Source: Vulcanimicrobium sp035943995 (GTDB lineage: Bacteria; Vulcanimicrobiota; Vulcanimicrobiia; Vulcanimicrobiales; Vulcanimicrobiaceae). From it: a stretch of DNA of 64,000 nucleotides. Position 1 is the stretch's first letter. Every line of letters starts with the position of its first letter. The notes below the pieces were generated by a model, which was not told the DNA's origin, ran no database searches, and was given only the letters and a program-made list of their open reading frames with translations. This document shows, one piece after another, positions 39,154-47,391 of this stretch. The stretch covers positions 19,528 through 83,527 of the forward strand of contig DASZBS010000104.1 in assembly GCA_035943995.1 (NCBI GenBank). The letters are read 5' to 3'. The translations under genes were made by a program, and so were the position numbers.

Positions 39154-40770
39154 TCATCCCGTAGCGACGACGCCCTGTCGAGGGTGAGAAATCGCCTGTG
39201 CAGTCCGTGAACGATCGCCGACGTTGACGACGCCACGCCGAAGCGCCTCGGCGACAAGCTCAGCGCGTGAGCCGGCACCGAATTTTGAGCGAAGCTGCTC
39301 AACGCTATTATTGACGGTTTTCCATGACCGCCCGAGCTGAGAGGCGATCTCCTTGTAGGTCTTGCCTTGTGCCACCATCGTAAGAATCGTACGCTGGTTG
39401 TCGGTGAGCGGCGGCAACGCCTCGTCACGCAGACCGGCGAGGTCCACGGCCATCCAGAAACGCGGATTTGCTTCGCGCAGCGCGGCGGTCGCGTAGCGCA
39501 GATACCGGCGTGCTCCCGTGAGATGCGCGAGTCGCAAAGCTATGCCGGCCGCGCGACGACGGTAGCGCGTCTTCACGTAGAGCTTCAGCGATTGTGTATA
39601 GGACCGGACCGCTGAGTTACGGTCTCCGCGTGCCTCATGGATCGCCGCGTCGATAGCATGTCGCAGTGCCGCATAGCGATCGTCGCCCGCAACCGTAGTG
39701 GCCATCGGTGCAATGACTTCGTTGTAATGCGTCATGAGCCGCTCGGCATCATCGTATCGCAGTGCGGCGGCGAGCTGCTCGGCGACGAACACCGGAAGCT
39801 GTTGCTGATCTGGCCCGAGGTCCCGGGTATCAATCGTCTCATATAGTTGCTTCGCACGGATTGCAAGTTCAAGGTGGGCGTGCGGTTCCCGCAAGCCGTA
39901 AAAGAGCGACGACGTATGGCAAAGTGCTAGCGCACGATACGCCGCATTCGGCGCCTGTTGCTCGGCCCGGCGAGCCCAGTCCAATGCGCCGCCTTCATCT
40001 CCCAGCGTTTCACGCATGATCGAAGAATAGATCGCAACCCAGAACCGCGGGCGGGCAATGCCGTCCGCCGTCCAATCGAAGGCGGCGATCCGGCGTTCAG
40101 CCGCGTCCCATTCAGCTATTTCTACCAGCTCTGCGTTGAGTGTTGCGAGTCCTTGCAACACGTTTGCCTCGACGAAGCGGTCGTGCCAGCGGCATCGCTC
40201 GATACGCGTCAGAGCCTTGCGAAACCATGATGCGGCAATGTCAAAGCGGCCGCGAGAGAATGCAATCCACCCACGGTATTCGAGTGCCCGCGCATGGATT
40301 ATGTCCGCGTCCTCCGGGACGTCGGCGAGCAACGCTTCAGCCTCGTCGGGATGCCCCATGAAGTAGCGCGCAATACCAAGATTGAGCGTCAACTCCGCGC
40401 GAATCGTTGCATGCGAGCCGTCGCGCCGACTAAACGCATTGGAAAGCAGCGCCTCGCCGCGTTCATGCTGCCCAAGCCGGACGTATGCTGTGCCGAGCAG
40501 CATCTCGCCAGTGAGGAGCCCGTCTATCGACGTCGGCGTGTAGGCGCATGACCGCAGCGCTTCGATCGCCTTATCGGCGCGGTCGAGGCGCAGGAGCACG
40601 CGCGCTCGCAACAGCGACAACTCGAAGCGACGCGGCTCGTCGCGCACGACAATACGGTCGCACGCGGCGAGACACGCTTCGAAAGAGCCGTCGAAAAACG
40701 CCTGGTGGGCGGCGGAGAGCGTCGACCGCTCAGCGCTCCGGGGTACGTCCGTGACCGTTGACCTCCACAC
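39154..40770 (-). CDS. LuxR-family regulator with TPR-like N-terminus
   Basis: A regulator of about 538 residues. The N-terminal 450 residues are TPR-like helical repeats (AHQAFFDGSFEACLAACDRI, LGTAYVRLGQHERGEALLSN, LEYRGWIAFSRGRFDIAASW). The C-terminus is a LuxR helix-turn-helix: PLTDNQRTILTMVAQGKTYK, EIASQLGRSWKTVNNSVEQL, RSKFGAGSRAELVAEALRRG. The start is uncertain. GTG 40770 is the only in-frame canonical codon near the first conserved residues, but it lacks a ribosome-binding site, while GGAGG lies just after it. A 38-residue exported peptide is encoded 72 bases upstream on the same strand. It parallels the regulator at 4453. Confidence 0.82.
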   Translation of the reverse strand: MWRSTVTDVPRSAERSTLSAAHQAFFDGSFEACLAACDRIVVRDEPRRFELSLLRARVLLRLDRADKAIEALRSCAYTPTSIDGLLTGEMLLGTAYVRLGQHERGEALLSNAFSRRDGSHATIRAELTLNLGIARYFMGHPDEAEALLADVPEDADIIHARALEYRGWIAFSRGRFDIAASWFRKALTRIERCRWHDRFVEANVLQGLATLNAELVEIAEWDAAERRIAAFDWTADGIARPRFWVAIYSSIMRETLGDEGGALDWARRAEQQAPNAAYRALALCHTSSLFYGLREPHAHLELAIRAKQLYETIDTRDLGPDQQQLPVFVAEQLAAALRYDDAERLMTHYNEVIAPMATTVAGDDRYAALRHAIDAAIHEARGDRNSAVRSYTQSLKLYVKTRYRRRAAGIALRLAHLTGARRYLRYATAALREANPRFWMAVDLAGLRDEALPPLTDNQRTILTMVAQGKTYKEIASQLGRSWKTVNNSVEQLRSKFGAGSRAELVAEALRRGVVNVGDRSRTAQAISHPRQGVVATG

Positions 40771-40782
40771 CGAAGGAGGTGT
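40761..40782 (-). promoter_or_regulatory. Two mutually exclusive hairpins at the luxR-like start
   Basis: On the minus strand ACCTCC (40780-40775) can pair with GGAGGT (40766-40761) and hide a Shine-Dalgarno-like GGAGG. Alternatively ACACC (40782-40778) can pair with GGTGT (40771-40767) and free it. The two stems cannot form together. This is a candidate translational switch for the regulator gene, but the codon it would serve is not obvious. Confidence 0.4.
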
Positions 40783-40841
40783 AATGGACGGCCCATCACC
40801 CCGTCCTCGCGCCGACTTTCGCCGCGACAGACCGCTTTCCG

Positions 40842-40958
40842 CTAGGAGCCGCTCGCGGGACCGATGACATCTGCGGCCACCGGCGCTGTTGCGGGAGCCG
40901 ACGTAGAAGCGGACGCCCCGCCCACGAGCAGCGCGAGGACTAGGACCAGTACCGACAT
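40842..40958 (-). CDS. 38-residue exported peptide upstream of a LuxR-type gene
   Basis: The ATG at 40958 is preceded by GGAAGGTGG at good spacing. The peptide has a hydrophobic core (SVLVLVLALLVGGASAS), an A-S-A signal-cleavage pattern, and a short tail of about 20 residues rich in Ala, Ser, Thr and Pro (STSAPATAPVAADVIGPASG). If cleaved, it would release a small secreted peptide. A long frame in another register runs across it, but that sequence is Arg/Gly-rich and not protein-like. Its transcript begins with a strong hairpin (40989-41021). The regulator gene follows on the same strand, suggesting a leader or signalling peptide. Confidence 0.5.
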   Translation of the reverse strand: MSVLVLVLALLVGGASASTSAPATAPVAADVIGPASGS

Positions 40959-40988
40959 CAGGAACCACCTTCCGGCACGGACGTGCCG

Positions 40989-41021
40989 ACGACGCCCGGG
41001 TTAAATCACCCGGGTGGTCGT
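40989..41021 (-). promoter_or_regulatory. Stable hairpin in the leader of the 38-residue peptide gene
   Basis: CCCGGGT (40995-41001) pairs with ACCCGGG (41008-41014) around a six-base A/T-rich loop. ACGAC (40989-40993) pairs with GTCGT (41017-41021) beyond a small internal loop. There is no U-run, so it is not a terminator. It could be a protein-binding site or part of a structured leader. Confidence 0.45.
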
Positions 41022-41147
41022 GCCGGTTCGGCGTTGGCCTGTTGAGGTCTGCCAGGTGGCCGATCGGGGAAATCCTTGGATCTGGAGTCCGCCCCCTAAT
41101 GGGCGCGTTTCAGCGCTAGCTTACAGTAACGCCGCCAGACCAGCGCG

Positions 41148-41678
41148 CTAGCGACGTTGTCCGCGAAGGATCCGGGCTTCGCGAGAATGAGCTTTTGCGA
41201 ACTCTGCATCTTCTACAGCGGGGTCGGAAGACGCGATCCACTTTCGCGGTACGGACCAGGCCATGCGCACATACCAGGCCTTGGTGTATGCTATCGCGTT
41301 TTCCGCTTGAACCCACCGCCATATCGACGGTGCCACAGCGACTACAAGGCCGATGATAACGAGAGCTTCGGCGATGAGACTGAGCTGAGATGCCGCGGCC
41401 GCTTCGATTGCTGCGCCCGCTGCCAGATACGTCGCGATTGCCTGGAGCGCCGCCGCACGTTCGCGAAGCGATCCCCGCGTCGCTTTGCCGTCGATCTCTT
41501 CATCCATATCGACGCTACCGCCGAAGTAGGAGTCTTCGCCTCGCCAGCGTTCCGGAGGTTCCGCGTCGCTTGCCATCCGAAATGCTCGCTCCGCCGCGAC
41601 GGCCGTTGCGATACCTAGCGCAGCGGCTAACCACGGAGCCGCCTTCGTCGCGAGCTCGGAGAGATCGATTGCGAGCAT
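41148..41678 (-). CDS. Membrane protein of unknown function
   Basis: A 176-residue protein from ATG 41678 (AAGG upstream), with an alpha-helical membrane segment near the N-terminus (KAAPWLAAALGIATAVAAER) and two more in the middle (AIATYLAAGAAIEAAAASQL; LIAEALVIIGLVVAVAPSIW). Between the first and second is an acidic loop (EPPERWRGEDSYFGGSVDMD). The C-terminal 50 residues are basic and probably cytoplasmic. It resembles small lineage-specific membrane proteins; I recognise no family. Confidence 0.6.
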   Translation of the reverse strand: MLAIDLSELATKAAPWLAAALGIATAVAAERAFRMASDAEPPERWRGEDSYFGGSVDMDEEIDGKATRGSLRERAAALQAIATYLAAGAAIEAAAASQLSLIAEALVIIGLVVAVAPSIWRWVQAENAIAYTKAWYVRMAWSVPRKWIASSDPAVEDAEFAKAHSREARILRGQRR

Positions 41679-42085
41679 TTTGTACCTTTGTCGAGCCAGC
41701 TCGGCATTCAAGGCCGAAAGCGGCGGCCGACCCGCGATCGGCTCGCGCTTTGCGCCGCCGACGTCCGATCACGCGAAAGCGGTTCACTTTCCGTTCGCCC
41801 GCCAAGCCTCAACGCATCGAGCGCATCAATCCACGGCTGGATCCACCGTCTGCGCGACACTGAACATTCGCCGTCGCGCGTCCCCAGGCCCGTCAAAGCC
41901 GTAGCGGCGTAGGACTCTAGTAAAGACTATATCTGCGGGCAGTCTTAGGAGAAGGAACACCTGCCGCGAGATGCTAACCTCAGGTGCCCCAAATCTGCTC
42001 CCTCTTGCCATTACATGGACCGTTGGGTGTTGGCGGCGCGGGTGAGGACCCTTTCAGTACCACTCGTCAGGTAGAGCAGGCTGTT
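41679..42085. other. 407-base intergenic stretch
   Basis: This separates the divergent membrane-protein and lipoprotein genes. Short open frames exist on both strands, but none has a good ribosome-binding site or protein-like sequence. Base composition falls in the part after 41900. TTAGGAGAAGGAAC at about 41947 resembles a Shine-Dalgarno site, but the nearest ATG opens only a 24-codon frame. Confidence 0.4.
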
Positions 42086-43873
42086 ATGACATATTCCGAC
42101 GATGGCGCCTTCGCGAGAACTGCTCGCTGCGCATTTTCTGCTGGCGTCTTGTCGATCTTTGCGGCGACGCTCTGTGCGTGCGGAGGTGGAGACGGAAGTG
42201 CGCAGCACTCTCTCGTACCGATTCCCACGACGATTCCCGTACAGAACGGCCTCCTGTCATTCTCGTTTACGGTCCCAAAGAAGACGGCGCACAGAAACCG
42301 CGCACCGTCTTACGTCTCCGCTTCGGCGCAAGCGATAGTTGTGCAAATAACGTCGCAAAGTTCGCAGCAAACAGTCACCGAGGTTCTTCCATGCACCGTG
42401 ACGTGTTCCGGAAGTCTCGCGGCTCCCACCGGGGTCGACACCATCAGGTTTCAGTTGCTCGACAAACCACCGTTCGGATCGCCCGCGAGCGCTGATCCTA
42501 ACGCGAAAGTGCTCGCGAGCGGAAGTGCGGTCATACTTGTTCAGCCGGGCGTGGACAACGTGGTTCGAGCTACTCTGGACGGTGTCGTGAAGAACATGAC
42601 CATGGCACTTGCCCCCGCGATCGTGAACGCGGGAGCGCCCGCAAACACGTTCTTGATCGTGAATGCGTATGACCCCGATGACAACCTGATCACGTCCAAC
42701 GGCACATGGATAGATTCGACCGGGGCGCCAGTGGTGGTCGATGTCACAGCACCGATTGCGAATATTTTTGCTGGCGTATCAGACAGCCACATCACGGTCT
42801 CCGCTCCCGGCGCGGTGATTCCCGTCGCCGGAACGTTGCCGGCGGGACGCTATTCCTTCACCGCGAGAGTGCGTTCTGGCGCACCTACGGTAACGATGAT
42901 CGCACCGGCCACGCTGCTCGCCCAGCCGAGCGTTGTATTCGGCACTACGCCCTTCGGGTCCAGTCCGCCAGGTTTGCAGATGTACGCGTTCACGCTGGCC
43001 GATAACAGCATCGGTTTGGGGTTCATCGGTGATTCGCCATTGCCGAGAGTGATCTTCGTCGCGGACGTCCTCGGACGGATACTCGTCACAGGTCCGGCAT
43101 ACAGCCATAACCAAGGGCTGGAGGTTCTCGTCCCACAACCCGGTCTTGTGGACTTCCCGTTGCGCGGCGGCGGAGATCAGGCCTTCGTCATTGCGTCGTC
43201 AACGTTTCTGAGCGTGAACGCTCCAGCATGCTCGGGTACAGGGAGCGCGGTCTTCAGCGGACCGATCAATCCGTCGACAGGGACTGCGCCGTTCACCCTT
43301 TGCGCCTCCAACGGTACCTTCTCATTGCAGAGCGCTACGCAGAGCTATCCCGTCCCCGTGGCTTCTAATAACAATGGTGTCCCCGGCTTTATTCCGGCCG
43401 CATTCATTGCGAGCCCGCACAGCGATGCCAGCGCATGGTGTTCCGCCGCAAGCTGCCTGGTGTTCGGATCAGGCACGGGAATCGCATCGGTCGTCACTGA
43501 CGCTGCGGCCGCGACGGTCGGAACGGCATACATCGCTGGATCGTACGCGGCGTATGATGTTGATCGCGCTGTCGCAATCACGGCGCAGGGAGGGGTTTAT
43601 CAGCTTGCAGTGAGCGCGGGAACGAGGACGACGCTGTATCAGTCGGGAGTGCAGAGTCCGGATGCAATCTGCCGCACCAGTGACGGCAGCGCGACGGTCG
43701 TCCTTGGACACACCATCGTCGGCGGGATCTCGCAAGCGCAAGTTGGCGTTTATCGCAACGGTGCAGAGACGCTCGGACCAATTCCGCCCGGCCGTGCACG
43801 GCTAAGCTTCGTGCCAGGAGCGAACTGTGCGTTCGCTTTGGACTTCACCAGCGTAGACGCGGTGTTATTCTAG
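42086..43873 (+). CDS. Large putative surface or periplasmic lipoprotein
   Basis: A 595-residue exported protein. The N-terminus has a signal sequence ending in an approximate lipobox (SIFAATLCACGGGDGS, acylated Cys probably 32), then a low-complexity linker. The rest is beta-rich: first a sandwich-like domain (GLLSFSFTVPKKTAHRNRAP; QAIVVQITSQSSQQTVTEVL), then another (MTMALAPAIVNAGAPANTFL), then a repeat-like C-terminal half resembling a beta-propeller (PGFIPAAFIASPHSDASAWC; TVGTAYIAGSYAAYDVDRAV). Cys pairs may form disulphides. It could be a binding or adhesion protein; no enzyme motif is seen. ATG 42086 is preferred over a longer frame. Confidence 0.65.
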   Translation: MTYSDDGAFARTARCAFSAGVLSIFAATLCACGGGDGSAQHSLVPIPTTIPVQNGLLSFSFTVPKKTAHRNRAPSYVSASAQAIVVQITSQSSQQTVTEVLPCTVTCSGSLAAPTGVDTIRFQLLDKPPFGSPASADPNAKVLASGSAVILVQPGVDNVVRATLDGVVKNMTMALAPAIVNAGAPANTFLIVNAYDPDDNLITSNGTWIDSTGAPVVVDVTAPIANIFAGVSDSHITVSAPGAVIPVAGTLPAGRYSFTARVRSGAPTVTMIAPATLLAQPSVVFGTTPFGSSPPGLQMYAFTLADNSIGLGFIGDSPLPRVIFVADVLGRILVTGPAYSHNQGLEVLVPQPGLVDFPLRGGGDQAFVIASSTFLSVNAPACSGTGSAVFSGPINPSTGTAPFTLCASNGTFSLQSATQSYPVPVASNNNGVPGFIPAAFIASPHSDASAWCSAASCLVFGSGTGIASVVTDAAAATVGTAYIAGSYAAYDVDRAVAITAQGGVYQLAVSAGTRTTLYQSGVQSPDAICRTSDGSATVVLGHTIVGGISQAQVGVYRNGAETLGPIPPGRARLSFVPGANCAFALDFTSVDAVLF

Positions 43874-44547
43874 CGGTCGAGCCACAGGCCGGGGCGCCTG
43901 TAAGATGCGCCTTTGCCCAAGCGCGCTGACCAGCAATACCTACTGCGATGATGCTTCCATCGGTAGCCGCACGCGCGTCCACTGAGAAGCCTCATTCTTC
44001 GCGGCTCCACGAATTGCTCGAGGGCGTCACGTTTTCGAGGGCCCGCGCGGCGGTCTCGTGTTAGATCTGCCCGTCGACCCAATGAACCCGTTTCGACGGT
44101 GCCATGAACCGAGGTGCAGACAGCTACTTGGGCGCGCGCGGCCCAAAGCGGCACCGTTACCCTTTATCTGCCCAAACATCTTCTCGACGGTTTGACGCCG
44201 GCCGAGTTCATCGAGCATCATCGCATTACCTCAAACTCACGGTCAGCCTGCGGCCTGATGTCTGGGGCAACGTCAGTAGAGATCGTCGTGCGCGGCACAA
44301 GGAGACGCTGTGCGCTGGTATGCTTTTCCTATCGCATCGCGGCATCGGGTTAATCGTTTAATGCTGGTTGTGCAACGCTCCAAGCGGGAATATCTAATGT
44401 GCATGATGGGGTGGCACATTGATTCGAATTTCGGGGTGACGTCCGCGGAAAGGCTCGCGTCGCGGCAACGTATACTCAGAGCATTTCGTGTGCCTACGGG
44501 TCACGATGCCAACCGAGACGAGGCGGTCTACGGAGAAGCAATAGCGA
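43874..44547. other. 674-base stretch without a supported gene
   Basis: No frame gives a convincing complete protein. On the minus strand near 44150-44221, RRQTVEKMFGQIKGNG has some likeness to the end of transposase catalytic domains (R-x-x-V-E-x-x-F), but there are no terminal repeats or flanking transposase blocks. Base composition changes here: the left is GC-rich like the chromosome, the right (from about 44300) is richer in A+T and leads into the Shedu gene. This may be the left boundary of an acquired island. Confidence 0.35.
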
Positions 44548-45756
44548 ATGAGAGTCATATACGCGACAGATGCAGCTGATACGGCGTATTCGCGCGTCCT
44601 TGAGGCACGCGGATGCTCAGTAGAGATGGTCCCTCATCGACAACTCATATTGGGTCTAAAGACGAATCTGCATACTTTTCGCTTGGCCGACGCTATCGTA
44701 GTGGAAGCGTCTCCTCCTCCGAGAGATACTCCGTCACTCTTGGAACTTATGGGAGCAGAGTTCTCTGAATTGGTCTATGAAGCATTCTCAGCCGGAAGCG
44801 AGTTCGGACTTGAATCTACTTTCACCGAGGAGATCCGGGCGCTTCCTCGCTGGTGCGCGATGCCTGATGGTCGCCGATGGAGCGGCATTCCAATCGTCGT
44901 AGTCCTACACCACAATTCCGCCCCCGAAACTTCGAATAATATCGGCTACTTTAGCGCACGAGATCCGTCGCAGAACTGTATGCTGTTCGAAACCGTGCAA
45001 GCGGCGGTACGCGATTATCAGCAGCGACTGCTCGCGGAATTCGACAATCTTGGCTTCTTAATCTCTGAGGAGCATGGACGCTTTCGACTCGGTCCTGCGC
45101 TAGCTCGGAGCGATGCCGAGAGCGAACTGTACCATGGACCGGCAGATCGCCGGAGTAATGAGCGATGGGTCACCGTTAGCCGCGACCTCGTTGGCGTCAC
45201 CTACGAAGTTGAACTGTTCGAAGCTCTTATAAATCGACAGCATGTTCTTGAAGCTGAGTTACAGCAATTCTTCGAGCAGCACCCGCACTTTCTTACGATG
45301 AATGCCTGGTCAGCTGCAATTCCTCATCCGCGTTTTACACGCGAAACGGGAGAAATTCTTATACCGGACTTCGTCCTAGAGCCGATCATCGCCGAGCGGG
45401 CGCTGGCGCGCGGCTCGAGTTGGCAAATCCTGGAGCTCAAACGGCCCGACGACGTCGTTCTTGTAGGCCCGGAACGTCGCAGGAGACTCTCCGCTCAGGT
45501 CCATACGGCGCTGGCACAACTACGCGAATACCGGGGGTTTTTTGAGAATCCCGCACACACGGCGGAAGTCGCCGGCGTGCTCGGTGTACCTGTCCGACGA
45601 CCTCAAATGGCTGTCTTGATCGGTCGCCTTCGTGACGGAGAAGACCTAGATGCACTTGACGCTGAGCAGGAGCGTGAGAATGTGCGAGTCGTGACCTACG
45701 ACGAGATCCTTGATCGTCAACGTGCGCTTGTCGATCCGCCAAGGCGCAGACCGTAA
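44548..45756 (+). CDS. Shedu-family (DUF4263) antiphage nuclease with an unfamiliar N-terminal half
   Basis: A 402-residue protein. The C-terminal domain (about 230-390) matches SduA/DUF4263: LQQFFEQHPHFLTMNAWS, then the PD-(D/E)XK core with Asp274 (ILIPDFVLEP) and Glu296-x-Lys298 (SWQILELKRPDDVVLV), then QVHTALAQLREYRGFF and RPQMAVLIGRLRDGE with VVTYDEILDR. Shedu proteins are single-gene defence nucleases that cut DNA on phage infection. The first 200 residues are not a standard Shedu sensor that I recognise; they read as a Rossmann-like domain (MRVIYATDAADTAYSRVLEA) with IPIVVVLHHNSAPE. G+C content is visibly lower than the flanking genome, which suggests acquisition. The TIR-like pair lies 430 bases downstream. 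Confidence 0.85.
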   Translation: MRVIYATDAADTAYSRVLEARGCSVEMVPHRQLILGLKTNLHTFRLADAIVVEASPPPRDTPSLLELMGAEFSELVYEAFSAGSEFGLESTFTEEIRALPRWCAMPDGRRWSGIPIVVVLHHNSAPETSNNIGYFSARDPSQNCMLFETVQAAVRDYQQRLLAEFDNLGFLISEEHGRFRLGPALARSDAESELYHGPADRRSNERWVTVSRDLVGVTYEVELFEALINRQHVLEAELQQFFEQHPHFLTMNAWSAAIPHPRFTRETGEILIPDFVLEPIIAERALARGSSWQILELKRPDDVVLVGPERRRRLSAQVHTALAQLREYRGFFENPAHTAEVAGVLGVPVRRPQMAVLIGRLRDGEDLDALDAEQERENVRVVTYDEILDRQRALVDPPRRRP

Positions 45757-46185
45757 ACATTAAGCAGCACCATTCTAGTAATTGCGCACCATGGCGCAAA
45801 TGAATCGGGCTTCCCTTTTGTACGCGATTGTGCCGTTACGGTAAAGTCGTTGAATCCCCAGATGCGGGTAAACCGATGGAACACGACGACCAAGTTAGCG
45901 CTTGGAGTTCGGCCTTCGCCGGAAAGGTGTTGGCGACGGTCACCCGACGGGGTCCGAATCACGGCCATGCGCGGCTGCCCTAGGTAAGCTTCCCCTCCCC
46001 ATTCGGCGGATGGCCTTCTTTATCACCACGCGCGTGTTTTCGTCGCTCCGAATCAGCCTTGGCATCGCCGCTACAGACGGTTCAGATCTACCGTCCACAG
46101 CAAGAGATCGGAGGGATCCTCTGGGTCCGCGGAAAGTCACACGTGGGCTCGGTGTCAGGGTTTGCCGACACACGGCGAGGTGCCA
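45757..46185. other. 429-base gap between two convergent defence genes
   Basis: Lower G+C than the genome average. Short open frames on both strands have no ribosome-binding site and no protein-like composition. I see no repeats, integrase fragment or terminator with a clear U-run. Confidence 0.4.
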
Positions 46186-46914
46186 TCAAGCAGAAGCGTG
46201 TATCGTTCGTACGAGGCTCTCAGCCAGTCGAGTACTAAGTTGCTGAGGCTCGTGAAACAGAACGATCTGTTGAGATCGAAGATCAAAGGGAAGCTCTTCA
46301 ATCGTACGAGACACAAGAATTGTCTGCTTGCCGATAGCTTGAGCAATCCCTAGTTCATAAAATACGTTTGGATTTCGGGTCCCAACATTAGCGATGACTA
46401 CCCGCGCCCTCGCTATAAGCCGTACGATATGCCGCAAGAGATCGCCTGATACGTACTGCTCGTCGCCACGCATGCATGTGAAGCCGGTACGATCACAGAC
46501 TTCTTTAATAGCCTGATACGTCGCCTCTTCTTCGTCTGCGAAAGGGGTGAGGACAAATATAAGCTTCGGATCAACAACAGCTTCTTCGTCGCTTATACCG
46601 AGCTCTCTTATAAACGACGTCACCGCAGCACGTTGTTCAGGTGCATGCGTTGCTTGAGCATCTTGTGCCGAAATTAGGAGATGATTGACATCTCGCCAGC
46701 GCTGCTCCGTCGCCATCAACTGCATATTCATATTGGAAATACTATGCTCAAGTGCAGCCCGCATGGCCGACAATTCAGCACGATGTCGCTCTTCGTTGTA
46801 CTTTGACTGCGAACGCTCTCTAAACGCAGTCAGCATTACGATGGCGATGAACCCGGCAAACAGAGTAGTAAGCCCAAAAGCGGTTATCAGCCAAAGCGCC
46901 GTGTTGTTTATCAA
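46186..46914 (-). CDS. Membrane-anchored TIR/NDT-like effector, second gene of a putative two-gene defence system
   Basis: A 242-residue protein. It starts at TTG 46914, whose TTGA overlaps the stop of the upstream gene, with GGAAG before it. Residues 7-29 are a transmembrane helix (LWLITAFGLTTLFAGFIAIV). Residues 33-105 are charged and probably coiled-coil (NEERHRAELSAMRAALEHSI). Residues 117-225 form a TIR/nucleoside-deoxyribosyltransferase-like domain: KLIFVLTPFADEEEATYQAI, CDRTGFTCMRGDE, ARARVVIANVGTRNPNVFYE, LGIAQAIGKQTILVSR, then LPFDLRSQQIVLFHE. Glu187 in NPNVFYELGIA is the candidate catalytic glutamate, as in NAD-degrading or nucleotide-binding relatives. A membrane anchor with such a domain suggests a sensor-linked suicide effector. 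G+C content is low for the genome. It converges with the Shedu gene. Confidence 0.78.
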   Translation of the reverse strand: MINNTALWLITAFGLTTLFAGFIAIVMLTAFRERSQSKYNEERHRAELSAMRAALEHSISNMNMQLMATEQRWRDVNHLLISAQDAQATHAPEQRAAVTSFIRELGISDEEAVVDPKLIFVLTPFADEEEATYQAIKEVCDRTGFTCMRGDEQYVSGDLLRHIVRLIARARVVIANVGTRNPNVFYELGIAQAIGKQTILVSRTIEELPFDLRSQQIVLFHEPQQLSTRLAESLVRTIHASA

Positions 46915-47309
46915 GAGATGCTTCCAGCCTGAAGTGATCCCGCCGCCGCCAGAAATGACATCGCATAGCTGAGGAAACCCCAACCTACAACAGGCCACGT
47001 CTTGTCGAGGTCGAATGCGCGGTCCGACCTCTTGCAAAACATCGTGGTTATGATTGCAACCGTGATACAAGCTACCGCGAACACGAGAACTCCGGTCGCG
47101 CTGATCGTGCGGCCTCCAGGCTTTCCGAGCCCAGCCAAGACGGCCGCGCCGAAGCTCATACTGAGAAATGCAACGTCGATTGGAAAGGCGAGAAAAGCCT
47201 TCATCGCGTCCACCTTGCTTATTTGCTGATCCACGACAAGCTTTACGATGAACTTCAGGCCCATGACGGAACCTGGAAAAGCAAGATCGACGAGAGCGAT
47301 GCTTTGCAT
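46911..47309 (-). CDS. Four-helix membrane protein, first gene of the putative two-gene defence system
   Basis: A 132-residue integral membrane protein with about four helices (MKAFLAFPIDVAFLSMSFGA; ATGVLVFAVACITVAIITTM; TWPVVGWGFLSYAMSFLAAA) and a charged loop KRSDRAFDLDKTW between the third and fourth. Family not recognised. The start may be ATG 47309 or the internal ATG of MGLKFIVKLV; neither has a strong site. It overlaps the effector gene by four bases, so production of the two is coupled. It probably forms a membrane complex with the effector's anchor, for sensing or for membrane disruption. Confidence 0.7.
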   Translation of the reverse strand: MQSIALVDLAFPGSVMGLKFIVKLVVDQQISKVDAMKAFLAFPIDVAFLSMSFGAAVLAGLGKPGGRTISATGVLVFAVACITVAIITTMFCKRSDRAFDLDKTWPVVGWGFLSYAMSFLAAAGSLQAGSIS

Positions 47310-47391
47310 TTACACCCGTTTCCAGAGCGCCCGCGTTGCACTGATTCGCATCATAACTATGGTGAAGCAGCTGCCCTCGCCCCCTAAAGCG

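Noticed and set aside
40784..40867. Plus-strand 27-codon frame with AAGGAGG before its ATG
   Set aside because: The GGAGG is half of the palindromic hairpin at 40761-40782, and the peptide (MDGPSPRPRADFRRDRPLSA and so on) is a shadow-like Arg-rich sequence.
44027..44221. Possible transposase fragment (RRQTVEKMFGQIKGNG)
   Set aside because: Too short, no DDE residues, terminal repeats or neighbouring transposase frames.
45902..46246. Plus-strand 114-codon frame between the defence genes
   Set aside because: No ribosome-binding site, unusual composition and overlap with the effector gene.
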